Below are positions 55,258-63,249 of a stretch of DNA of 64,000 bases, piece by piece. The DNA lies in assembly GCA_018336195.1 (NCBI GenBank), contig JAGXQV010000051.1:1-64000 (forward strand), written 5' to 3'. Under the pieces are notes generated by a model, which was not told the origin of the DNA, did not search any database, and saw only the letters and a list, made by a program, of their open reading frames with translations. The DNA comes from Sulfuricella sp. Its GTDB lineage: Bacteria; Pseudomonadota; Gammaproteobacteria; Burkholderiales; Sulfuricellaceae. Within the stretch, counting starts at the first letter, position 1. Every line of letters starts with the position of its first letter. The translations under genes and the position numbers were made by a program.

Positions 55258-55644
55258 GTGGCGTTTCCTCCGCGCAAGGTGTTATTGGCTGCCCGGGAAG
55301 AGCATCTCGCTCCACGCCTGTTCTCGTCCGCGTCCAGCTTGGCGAAGCGTATGAGCGCGGGGCTGGAAATCCTGATGCAGGCGGATAGGGAGTCGCCGCC
55401 GGAAATCGACGCCGGGCAGGCGCGGCACTTGCAGGAAGAAGGGATAGCGTACCGCCTCACGTGTCGGGCGGCGCTTTCCGCCCAGGACGTGGTGCGTTAC
55501 GCCAATACCCACGAGTGCGTGGTGTGCGTGGTGATCGATGCCCCGGAAAACTGGGGTGGCGCGTCCGCAGTATGGGAAAAACTGGCCTGCCCGTTGGTGG
55601 TGACGGCACAAAACCCGTCCGCTCCCATAGCCGGGAACGGCTGA
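55258..55644 (+). CDS. universal-stress-protein-like small protein
   Basis: A 128-residue protein starting at GTG. It opens like a USP (RKVLLAAREEHLAPRLFSSA, SLAKRMSAGLEIL), has a central helix (EIDAGQARHLQEEGI) and ends with a strand (CVVCVVIDAP) and WEKLACPLVVTAQN. The ATP-binding G-x2-G-x9-G loop of classical USPs is not evident. It is 24 bases after the small gene and 41 before SulP, so part of the same operon. It may bind a nucleotide or act as a regulator of SulP; both are inference. Confidence 0.6.
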   Translation: MAFPPRKVLLAAREEHLAPRLFSSASSLAKRMSAGLEILMQADRESPPEIDAGQARHLQEEGIAYRLTCRAALSAQDVVRYANTHECVVCVVIDAPENWGGASAVWEKLACPLVVTAQNPSAPIAGNG

Positions 55645-55685
55645 ATGTTTAATAGAATTAACTAGACGGATCATTTTCGACCCTT

Positions 55686-57800
55686 ATGACGATCAAGAAA
55701 TTTTTTCCTTTTCTGAACTGGTTTCCCTTGCGCGGCACTCAAGTGCGCGCCGACCTGATCGCCGGCATCACCGTGGCGCTGGTGCTGATCCCGCAGTCCA
55801 TGGCGTATGCCCAGTTGGCCGGGTTGCCGGCTTATTACGGGCTGTACGCGGCGTTCCTGCCGGGGATGATCGCGGCTTTGTGGGGGTCTTCCGCGCAACT
55901 CGCCACCGGGCCGGTGGCGGTCGCTTCCTTGCTGACCGCATCGGCGCTGGCGCCGCTGGCGGCAAGCGGTTCCGAACAGTTCGTCGCGCTGGCGATCCTG
56001 CTTGCCCTGCTGGTGGGGCTGGTGCAATTGACGCTGGGCATCTTCAAGCTCGGGGTGGTGGTGAATTTCCTCTCCCATCCGGTGATCGTCGGTTTCACCA
56101 ACGCCGCCGCCATCATCATCGGCTTGTCCCAGCTCAACAAGCTGTTCGGCGTGTCGATGGGGCGCAGCGAACATTTCATTCAGGATATCTGGGGGGTGTT
56201 GCAGCAGATCGGCGAAACCCATCTTCCCACCCTGGCGATGGGCGTGTCGGCCTTTGCCATCATGTGGGGGCTGAAAAAATACGCGCCCAAGATGCCGGGG
56301 GTGCTGATCGCCGTGACCATCACCACCGTGGCAAGCTGGACCATCGGCTTCGAGCATAACGGCAAGGGGAAAATCGAGGAGATCGTCGATACCGAGGTGC
56401 AGGCGCTGGCCAGCGAATTTTCCCAGAACGAGATGCGCATCGACGAGGTCAACAAGCGCATCGGCGCCAAATCGACGGAATTGAAGCAGCAGCGGAAGGG
56501 TCACGAAGACGCCAACCAGCGCACTGCCGCGCTGAATTACGAAATCGAGTTGCTCAAGCTGGAACTGAAGGATGCCGAGGGCGAGAATCGCAAGACCAGC
56601 CGCGCCCTGCGCAAGTTCATTTTCGAACAGACGCTGGCTTCCGACGGGCAGCCTTCCAAGCTCTATCTGGCGGGCCAGGTGCCGGCGGGTGAAAAATCCG
56701 ACGGCTATCGCTGGCGTATCAAGAAGGTCAGCAAGGGCGAACTGAAACTGGTCGGCGGCGGCGAAGTGGTGGGGGGCATTCCCTCCGGTTTGCCCAAGGT
56801 CGATTTGCCCAAGATGAACTGGGATACCATCATGTCTTTGCTGTCCAGCGCGCTGGTAATCTCCCTGGTGGGCTTCATGGAGGCGATTTCCATCGCCAAG
56901 GCGATGGCTGCCAAGACCAAGGAGCGCATCGATCCCAACCAGGAATTGCTGGGTCAGGGGCTGGCCAACATCGTCGGCAGTTTCAGCCAGTCTTTCCCGG
57001 TTTCCGGCTCGTTCTCGCGCTCGGCGGTAAACCTCAACGCCGGGGCGAAAACCGGCATGTCGTCGGTGTTCGCCGGGCTGATCGTGCTGGTTACCCTGCT
57101 CTTCCTCACGCCCCTGCTCTATCACCTGCCGCAGGCGGTGCTGGCGGCGGTGATCATGATGGCGGTGATCGGCCTGGTGAATTTCAAGGCGATCAAGCAC
57201 GCCTGGCACGCCCACAAGCATGACGGCATCGCCGCCGTGGTGACCTTCGTCGCCACCCTGGCTTTCGCCCCGCATCTCGACAACGGCATCATGGCCGGTG
57301 CCGGGCTGGCGATCATTCTCTACCTGTACCGCACCATGTCGCCGCGCGTCGCGATTCTCGGGCGTTACTCCGACGGCACCCTGCGCGACGCCAAGATCAA
57401 CAACCTGCCGGTCAGCGACTACATCATCGCCATCCGCTACGACGGTTCGCTGTATTTCGCCAATGTGCCGTATTTCGAGGACACCATTCTGGAAGCGGTA
57501 TCGAACAGCCCCATGGCCAGCCACCTGCTGATCGTCGGCGACGGCATCAACCAGCTTGACGCATCCGGCGAGGAAGTGATCCATCATCTCGCCCAGCGCT
57601 TGCGTTCCAGCGGCGTGAAGCTGGTTTTCAGCGGCCTCAAGAAGCAGGTGCTGGACGTCATGCGCCACACCGGTCTGTTCGACTACATCGGCCAGGAGTG
57701 TATTTTCGCGAACGAGGATATCGCCCTGGAGGCGATCTACGCCGAGGTGCTGGCGGCCGATCCCAATGCCCAATGCCGCCTAATGAAGCAGGCCGCATGA
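55686..57800 (+). CDS. SulP-family transporter with STAS domain and coiled-coil insertion (module 2)
   Basis: A 704-residue transporter. The SulP core (VALVLIPQSMAYAQLAGLPAYYGLY) is interrupted at about residues 227-360 by a hydrophilic coiled coil (NEMRIDEVNKRIGAKSTELK to LELKDAEGENRK) and a small beta segment (YLAGQVPAGEKSDGYRWRIKK). The remaining helices (SGSFSRSAVNLNAGAKTGMS) and a STAS domain (VGDGINQLDASGEEVIHHL) follow. The insertion and overall sequence pair it with the SulP at 24153 rather than its neighbour at 50146. A gap of only 52 bases to hyfB suggests one transcript. Confidence 0.92.
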   Translation: MTIKKFFPFLNWFPLRGTQVRADLIAGITVALVLIPQSMAYAQLAGLPAYYGLYAAFLPGMIAALWGSSAQLATGPVAVASLLTASALAPLAASGSEQFVALAILLALLVGLVQLTLGIFKLGVVVNFLSHPVIVGFTNAAAIIIGLSQLNKLFGVSMGRSEHFIQDIWGVLQQIGETHLPTLAMGVSAFAIMWGLKKYAPKMPGVLIAVTITTVASWTIGFEHNGKGKIEEIVDTEVQALASEFSQNEMRIDEVNKRIGAKSTELKQQRKGHEDANQRTAALNYEIELLKLELKDAEGENRKTSRALRKFIFEQTLASDGQPSKLYLAGQVPAGEKSDGYRWRIKKVSKGELKLVGGGEVVGGIPSGLPKVDLPKMNWDTIMSLLSSALVISLVGFMEAISIAKAMAAKTKERIDPNQELLGQGLANIVGSFSQSFPVSGSFSRSAVNLNAGAKTGMSSVFAGLIVLVTLLFLTPLLYHLPQAVLAAVIMMAVIGLVNFKAIKHAWHAHKHDGIAAVVTFVATLAFAPHLDNGIMAGAGLAIILYLYRTMSPRVAILGRYSDGTLRDAKINNLPVSDYIIAIRYDGSLYFANVPYFEDTILEAVSNSPMASHLLIVGDGINQLDASGEEVIHHLAQRLRSSGVKLVFSGLKKQVLDVMRHTGLFDYIGQECIFANEDIALEAIYAEVLAADPNAQCRLMKQAA

Positions 57801-57852
57801 GGGTTGGAATTTATGTTATCTTTTCAGCAAAAATAAAATAGGAAATCAGGGA

Positions 57853-59874
57853 GTGGGACATTTAGCAGGTTTTTTGCCGATTGATCTGGCCGGCGGCGTG
57901 GTAGCGTACTGGCTGATATTGGCGTTTGTCGCCTTGGCGTTGCAGGGGCAACCACGCCTGATTTGCCGGTTGCTGTTCCCGGCGGGGGCCGTCGGTGCCC
58001 TGGTGCTGGCGGCGGTTGGTCTGGCGGCGCTGGAGTCGGCGCCCGGCGCGATGGTGCTGCCGCTCGGGCTGCCGGACTTGCCGTTCCACCTGCGTCTCGA
58101 TTCGTTGTCGGCGTTTTTCCTGTTTCTGCTGGGGGCTGCAGCCATCGGCATATCCCTGTACTCCGCCGGCTATTTCCGCGACATGGAAGGCAGCACGCTC
58201 GGCCTGCTGTGCTTCGAATACCATTTGTTCCTCGCCGCCATGGCGCTGGTATTCATGGCCGACGACGCCTATCTGTTTATGGTGGCATGGGAAACCATGG
58301 CACTGTCTTCCTATTTCCTGGTGACCACCGACCACAACGTCCCGGAAATCCGCCGCGCCGGCTTCCTTTACCTGCTGATCGCCCACGTCGGCGCAATCAG
58401 CATCCTGCTGTGCTTCGGTGTCATGCAGGGCGGCCATGCCGTGGGCGGCTACACCTTCGCCGCGATGCGCGAGGCGCATTTGAGCGGCACCTGGGCAAGC
58501 ATCACCTTCCTCCTGGCGTTGTTCGGCTTCGGCGCCAAGGCGGGTATCCTGCCGCTTCACGCCTGGTTGCCGGAAGCCCATCCCGCCGCCCCTTCGCCGG
58601 TATCGGCGATGATGAGCGGGATCATGCTGAAAACGGCGATCTACGGCATTCTGCGCGTGACTTTCGATCTGCTCGACGTGCAATTGTGGTGGTGGGGCGC
58701 GCTGGCTCTCACGCTGGGGCTGGTCACCGCGCTGTTCGGGGTGCTGTTCGCCACCGTCCAGTCCGACATGAAACGCCTGCTCGCCTATTCGTCGATCGAG
58801 AACGTCGGCATCATCGTTACCGGCATCGGCCTAACCATCATTTTCCACAGCTTCCACAAGGATGGCGTGGCGGCATTGGCGTTGACCGCTACCCTTTACC
58901 ACGCGCTCAACCACGCCTTTTTCAAGGGCTTGTTGTTCCTCGGCACCGGCTCGGTACTCCACGCCACCGGCGAACGCCACCTCGGCAAGCTGGGCGGCCT
59001 GATCCACCGGATGCCCAAAGTGGCCCTGCTCACCTTGGTGGGCGTGCTGGCGATTTCCGGCCTGCCGCCGCTCAACGGCTTCGTTTCGGAATGGCTGATG
59101 CTGCAGGCTTTCCTGCTCTCGCCGGGCTTGCCCCACTCCTACCTCAACATGATGATCCCGGTGGCGGCCGCCGCCTTGGCGCTGGCCGGCGCGCTGGCGG
59201 CCTACGCGATGGTCAAGTTCTACGGGGTGATCTTCCTCGGCCAGCCGCGCGAGGAGAGCCTCAAGGACGCCCACGACGCCGGGATCTGGGAGCGCATCGG
59301 GATGACTTGGCTGGCTGCAGGCTGCTTGGTGCTGGGCTTGCTGCCGATGATGGTGGTTTTACAGATCGACAACGTGTCGCGCCTTCTGGTCGGTGCGGAC
59401 CTGGGCAGCAGCGCCGCCAGTGCCGGCCTGCTGTGGCTGACCCCGGTGGCGGAGGAGCGCGCCAGCTACAGCCCGGTCATCCTGTTCGGCATTATTCTGG
59501 TGGGCCTGGCGTTCACCTTCATCGCGGTGCGCAAGTTCTACCATGGCCGGGTGCGCCGCAGCGACGCCTGGGACTGCGGTTATCCCGAGCAGACCTCGCG
59601 GATGCAGGACAGCGCCGAAGGTTTCGGTCAGCCGATCCGCCAGATTTTCGAGTTCTTCTTCGGCATCGTCCGCGAAGTGCCCAGCCCTTTCGACAAGAAA
59701 CCGCGTTACCACGGGGAGACCAGCGACCTCTTGTGGGAATGGCTGTATCTGCCGTTGGCGCGCTTGGTGGAGTGGGTGTCGAGCCTGTTCGGCAAATTGC
59801 AGCATGGCCGCATCCACATTTACCTGATGTATAGCTTTTTGACTTTGCTGGCCTTGCTGGCGTTTATCCGATGA
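57853..59874 (+). CDS. hyfB: hydrogenase-4-like subunit B (antiporter-like)
   Basis: A 673-residue membrane protein with about 16 helices. The Proton_antipo_M core contains FGFGAKAGILPLHAWLPEAHPAAPSP and SDMKRLLAYSSIENVGII, homologous to NuoL/M/N and E. coli HyfB/HycC. The C-terminal soluble-looking extension (DAWDCGYPEQTSRMQDSAEGF) is typical of HyfB. It probably moves protons or sodium. The GTG start has an AGGAAA site; the stop overlaps hyfC by four bases. First of five collinear hyf genes. Confidence 0.92.
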   Translation: MGHLAGFLPIDLAGGVVAYWLILAFVALALQGQPRLICRLLFPAGAVGALVLAAVGLAALESAPGAMVLPLGLPDLPFHLRLDSLSAFFLFLLGAAAIGISLYSAGYFRDMEGSTLGLLCFEYHLFLAAMALVFMADDAYLFMVAWETMALSSYFLVTTDHNVPEIRRAGFLYLLIAHVGAISILLCFGVMQGGHAVGGYTFAAMREAHLSGTWASITFLLALFGFGAKAGILPLHAWLPEAHPAAPSPVSAMMSGIMLKTAIYGILRVTFDLLDVQLWWWGALALTLGLVTALFGVLFATVQSDMKRLLAYSSIENVGIIVTGIGLTIIFHSFHKDGVAALALTATLYHALNHAFFKGLLFLGTGSVLHATGERHLGKLGGLIHRMPKVALLTLVGVLAISGLPPLNGFVSEWLMLQAFLLSPGLPHSYLNMMIPVAAAALALAGALAAYAMVKFYGVIFLGQPREESLKDAHDAGIWERIGMTWLAAGCLVLGLLPMMVVLQIDNVSRLLVGADLGSSAASAGLLWLTPVAEERASYSPVILFGIILVGLAFTFIAVRKFYHGRVRRSDAWDCGYPEQTSRMQDSAEGFGQPIRQIFEFFFGIVREVPSPFDKKPRYHGETSDLLWEWLYLPLARLVEWVSSLFGKLQHGRIHIYLMYSFLTLLALLAFIR

Positions 59875-60818
59875 GTATCTCAACCCTTCTTTTCCAACTT
59901 TTCCAGGACACCGTGGTGGTGCTGTTGGCGCCGCTCCTGATGGGCTGGGTCAACCAGTGCCGCGCCTGGATGCAGGGGCGTAGCGGTGCCGGCCTGTGGC
60001 AGCCCTACCGCACCCTGATTAAACTCTTCAAGAAGGACGCGGTGCTGGCGCATAACGCCTCGCCGCTGTTCCGCCACACGCCTTACCTGCTGTTCGTCTG
60101 CATGTGGCTGGCGGCGGCGCTGGTGCCGGTGGTGGCCACCGATTTGCCCCTGTCGCCGGCGGTGGACGTGATCGCCCTGGTAGGAATTTTCGCCCTGGCG
60201 CGGGTGTTCATCGCCTTGGCGGCCATGGACATCGGCACCTCCTTCGGCACCCTCGGGGCGCGCCGCGAAATGCTGGTGTCGTTCCTCGCCGAACCGGCGC
60301 TGTTGATGGTGTTCTTCACCGCTTCGCTAATCAGCCATTCGACCTCGCTGACCACCATCGTCGAACAGTTCGCCCACAAGGAAATCGTGCTTTACCCGAG
60401 CATGGCCTTCGCCGGGGTGGCCTTCCTGATGGTGCTGCTCGCCGAGAATGCCCGCATCCCGGTGGATAACCCCTCCACCCACCTCGAACTGACCATGATC
60501 CACGAGGCGATGATCCTCGAATACTCGGCGCGCCACCTGGCGCTGATCGAGTGGGCGGCAAGCATCAAGCTGTTTGCCTATATCACCATCGGCATCGCCC
60601 TGTTCATGCCGTGGGGCATCGCCGAAGCCGGCAACTGGGGAGCCTTGCCCCTGGCGGTAGCGGTGCTGGCGGTGAAATTGCTCGCCTGCGGCTTCGGACT
60701 GGCGTTGCTGGAGACCATCTCCGCCAAGCTGCGCATCTTCCGCGCCCCGGAGTTCCTGGGTACCGCCTTCCTGCTGGCGGTGCTCGGCATGTTGATCCAT
60801 TTCCTGCTGGAGAGCTGA
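59871..60818 (+). CDS. hyfC: hydrogenase-4-like subunit C (NuoH-like)
   Basis: A 315-residue membrane protein with eight helices, homologous to NuoH/HycD/HyfC. It shows the conserved GRSGAGLWQPYRTLIKLFKK near the start and AENARIPVDNPSTHLELTMIHEAM in the middle, the loop that faces the peripheral arm. It connects the ion-pumping subunits to the redox arm. Starts inside the hyfB stop (ATGA). Confidence 0.94.
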   Translation: MSISTLLFQLFQDTVVVLLAPLLMGWVNQCRAWMQGRSGAGLWQPYRTLIKLFKKDAVLAHNASPLFRHTPYLLFVCMWLAAALVPVVATDLPLSPAVDVIALVGIFALARVFIALAAMDIGTSFGTLGARREMLVSFLAEPALLMVFFTASLISHSTSLTTIVEQFAHKEIVLYPSMAFAGVAFLMVLLAENARIPVDNPSTHLELTMIHEAMILEYSARHLALIEWAASIKLFAYITIGIALFMPWGIAEAGNWGALPLAVAVLAVKLLACGFGLALLETISAKLRIFRAPEFLGTAFLLAVLGMLIHFLLES

Positions 60819-60823
60819 CAGTC

Positions 60824-61486
60824 ATGATGATCCCTTTCTCCAGCCAACTCATTAATCTGTGCGCCGCACTGTTGTTGCTGATCGCCTTCGGCATGTTGTC
60901 GCAGCGCCGGGTGCTGTCGCTCATCAACCTGTTCGCCTGGCAGGGATTGGTGCTGTCGGTGGCGACCTTCATCGTCGCCTGGTCGTCGCACCAGCATCAC
61001 CTGTATTACTCGGCGGGCCTGACCCTGCTGCTCAAGGTGATGATCCTGCCGTGGATATTGCATCGCCTGATCCGCAAGCTCAACGTCAAGTGGGACGTCG
61101 AAACGCTCATCAACATCCCCACCACCATGCTGTTCGGCATTGTCCTGGTGATTTTCGCCTTCAACCTGGCCGCGCCGATTTCGCAGATGGCCAGCACCAT
61201 CGCCAAGAGTACCCTGGGCATCGCCATGGCGAGCGTGCTGCTGTCGTTTCTGATGATGATTACGCGCAGCAAGGCGGTGCCGCAGGTGATCGGCTTCCTG
61301 GCCATGGAAAACGGCCTGTTCTTCGCCGCCACCAGCGCCACTTACGGGATGCCGATGGTGGTCGAACTGGGCATCGCGCTGGACGTGCTGGTCGGCATGG
61401 TGATTCTGGGCATCTTCTTCTTCCAGATTCGCGAGACCTTCGACAGCCTGGATTTGAAACACATGGAAAAACTGAAGGAAGAGTAA
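60824..61486 (+). CDS. hyfE: hydrogenase-4-like subunit E (NuoK-like)
   Basis: A 220-residue membrane protein with six to seven helices, homologous to HyfE, which is related to NuoK. Segments include GFLAMENGLFFAATSATYGMPMV with the conserved Glu in a helix, and a C-terminal LKHMEKLKEE. The ATG at 60824 lies five bases after the hyfC stop. A palindromic element follows within nine bases. Confidence 0.93.
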   Translation: MMIPFSSQLINLCAALLLLIAFGMLSQRRVLSLINLFAWQGLVLSVATFIVAWSSHQHHLYYSAGLTLLLKVMILPWILHRLIRKLNVKWDVETLINIPTTMLFGIVLVIFAFNLAAPISQMASTIAKSTLGIAMASVLLSFLMMITRSKAVPQVIGFLAMENGLFFAATSATYGMPMVVELGIALDVLVGMVILGIFFFQIRETFDSLDLKHMEKLKEE

Positions 61487-61494
61487 GAAAAAAA

Positions 61495-61615
61495 CAGTGT
61501 TTAGTTTTGAGTGTTTAGTGTTGAGTTATGGATGCGCTGCGCGCAACCGGATCGAACCTAAACCGCCGCGAAGCGGCACCTTAACTAAGCACTCAACACT
61601 AAAAACTCAACACTG
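61495..61615. repeat. dispersed palindromic element, family 1 copy B
   Basis: A 121-base element whose ends are inverted repeats (left end TTTTGAGTGTTTAGTGTTGA, right end reading CACTCAACACTAAAAACTCA). It shares its end sequences and layout with 30296-30410. It separates hyfE from hyfF and ends 10 bases before the hyfF ATG, where no ribosome site is seen. Confidence 0.85.
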
Positions 61616-61625
61616 AATTGCATAT

Positions 61626-63074
61626 ATGGAAATTTTTTTAGTTCTCTTTATTCCCCTCGCCGGCGGCCTGCTGCTGGCGTTGTTCGGCCATCGTTCCTAC
61701 GCGGCCGGGCTGAATACCTGGATGAGTTTCGCCACCTTCCTCGCCTCGATAGTGCTGACGGTAAAAGTGATTTCCGGCGGCCCGATGCTGGTAATGGACG
61801 AGTTGTTTTTCGTCGATCCCTTCAACGTGTTCCTGGTGGCGCTGACCGCTTTCGTGGCTTTCACCACCGCGATGTTCTCGCGCCCCTACATGTTGATCGA
61901 ACAGCATCACGGCAAGCTGACCATCCCTCGCCTGCGCCTTTACTACAGCATGTACCAGTTGTTCACCTGCACCATGCTGGTGGCGCTGCTCACCAACAAC
62001 CTGGGCATCCTGTGGGTGGCGATGGAGGCGGCGACCCTGACCACCGTGCTGCTGGTGTCGCTGTATCGCACCCCGGCCAGCCTGGAAGCGGCGTGGAAAT
62101 ACTTCATCCTGTGCGGCGTGGGCATCGCCCAAGCGCTGTTCGGCACCATCCTGCTGTATTTCGCCGCCGAAAAAGTGCTCGGTGCAGGCGGCACGGCGCT
62201 GCTGTGGACGCACCTCGACGCGGTCAAGGGCGACCTCGAACCCACCGTGCTGTCGCTGGCATTCGTGTTCCTGCTGGTCGGTTACGGCACCAAGGTCGGT
62301 CTGGCGCCGCTCCATAACTGGCTGCCCGACGCTCATGCCGAAGGCCCGACCCCGGTATCGGCGGTGCTTTCCGGGCTGCTGCTGAACGTTGCCCTGTACG
62401 CGGTGGTGCGCACCAAGGTGCTGGTCGACGGCGCGCTGGACAGCCATTTCGCCGGCAACCTGATGATGGGCTTCGGCCTGCTGTCGGTGGTGATGGCGGC
62501 GTTCTTCCTGTCGCGGCAGAAGGACATCAAGCGGATGTTCGCCTATTCCTCCATCGAGCATATGGGGCTGATGACCTTCGCCTTCGGCATGGGCGGACCG
62601 GTGGCGACCTTCGCCGGGATGCTGCACATGACCGTGCATAGCTTGACCAAGTCGGCGATCTTCTTCGCCGTCGGTCATGCCGCGCAAAATGCCGGCACCC
62701 AGATCATGGACAACATTCGCGGCTTGATCCGCCATACCCCGTCGGTAGGCTGGGGGCTGACCATCGGCACCCTGGCGATCCTCGGGATGCCACCGTTCGG
62801 CGTGTTCGCCAGCGAATTCCTGATTATCACCACCGCCATGCATTCCTACCCGTGGGCCACCCCGTTCCTGTTGGTCGCGCTGGGCGTGGCGTTCGCCGCG
62901 GTGTTCAGCAAGGTGCAGCCGATGGTGTTCGGCGAGCCGAACGAGGCCAAGCTGCCGCATCCGCCCGCCCTGATCCCGGTATTCGTGCATCTCGGGTTGG
63001 TACTGATGTTGGGCCTGTACATTCCGCCCTACCTGGCCGACTGGTACCGTCAGGCGGCGGCGTTGATCGGGTGA
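61626..63074 (+). CDS. hyfF: hydrogenase-4-like subunit F (antiporter-like)
   Basis: A 482-residue membrane protein with about 14 helices. It is homologous to HyfF/NuoN-like antiporter subunits: GYGTKVGLAPLHNWLPDAHAEGPTPV and KDIKRMFAYSSIEHMGLMTF hold the Lys and His residues used for ion movement. There is no HyfD homologue here, so the complex has two antiporter-like subunits (B and F). The ATG at 61626 has no recognisable ribosome site because a repeat element lies directly upstream. Confidence 0.93.
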   Translation: MEIFLVLFIPLAGGLLLALFGHRSYAAGLNTWMSFATFLASIVLTVKVISGGPMLVMDELFFVDPFNVFLVALTAFVAFTTAMFSRPYMLIEQHHGKLTIPRLRLYYSMYQLFTCTMLVALLTNNLGILWVAMEAATLTTVLLVSLYRTPASLEAAWKYFILCGVGIAQALFGTILLYFAAEKVLGAGGTALLWTHLDAVKGDLEPTVLSLAFVFLLVGYGTKVGLAPLHNWLPDAHAEGPTPVSAVLSGLLLNVALYAVVRTKVLVDGALDSHFAGNLMMGFGLLSVVMAAFFLSRQKDIKRMFAYSSIEHMGLMTFAFGMGGPVATFAGMLHMTVHSLTKSAIFFAVGHAAQNAGTQIMDNIRGLIRHTPSVGWGLTIGTLAILGMPPFGVFASEFLIITTAMHSYPWATPFLLVALGVAFAAVFSKVQPMVFGEPNEAKLPHPPALIPVFVHLGLVLMLGLYIPPYLADWYRQAAALIG

Positions 63075-63082
63075 AATCATGA
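63051..63082 (+). repeat. 32-bp direct repeat, copy 1
   Basis: The last codons of hyfF, its stop and the following ATGA. The same 32 bases with one mismatch occur at 63218-63249, so the two copies flank the palindromic element between them. Confidence 0.95.
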
Positions 63083-63090
63083 TAAACAAA

Positions 63091-63213
63091 CGTAGCCCGG
63101 ATGGAGCGTCGCGGAATCCGGGGCCGCCGCGAGGCGGAAAAAATGACTGGAACGCCACCTATGCGCCCTATTCGGGCGCTCCCGGATTCCGCATGGCTTC
63201 ATCCGGGCTACAA
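63091..63213. repeat. palindromic element of the CGTAGCCCGGATG...ATCCGGGCTAC type
   Basis: A 123-base element with GTAGCCCGGATG at one end and ATCCGGGCTAC at the other, and further internal symmetry (GCGGAATCCGGG with CCCGGATTCCGC). It is a widespread extragenic palindrome in proteobacteria. Here it interrupts the hyfF-hyfG junction and is flanked by a 32-bp direct duplication. Confidence 0.85.
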
Positions 63214-63217
63214 GTGC

Positions 63218-63249
63218 CAGGCGGCGGCGTTGATCGGGTTAAATCATGA
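63218..63249 (+). repeat. 32-bp direct repeat, copy 2
   Basis: The second copy of the duplication (one mismatch, G to T). It contains the hyfG ATG at 63246. The original hyfF stop and hyfG start would have been four bases apart. Confidence 0.95.

Noticed and set aside
55671-57773. 700-codon open frame opposite the second SulP gene
   Set aside because: Same reason: antisense shadow of a clear SulP transporter.
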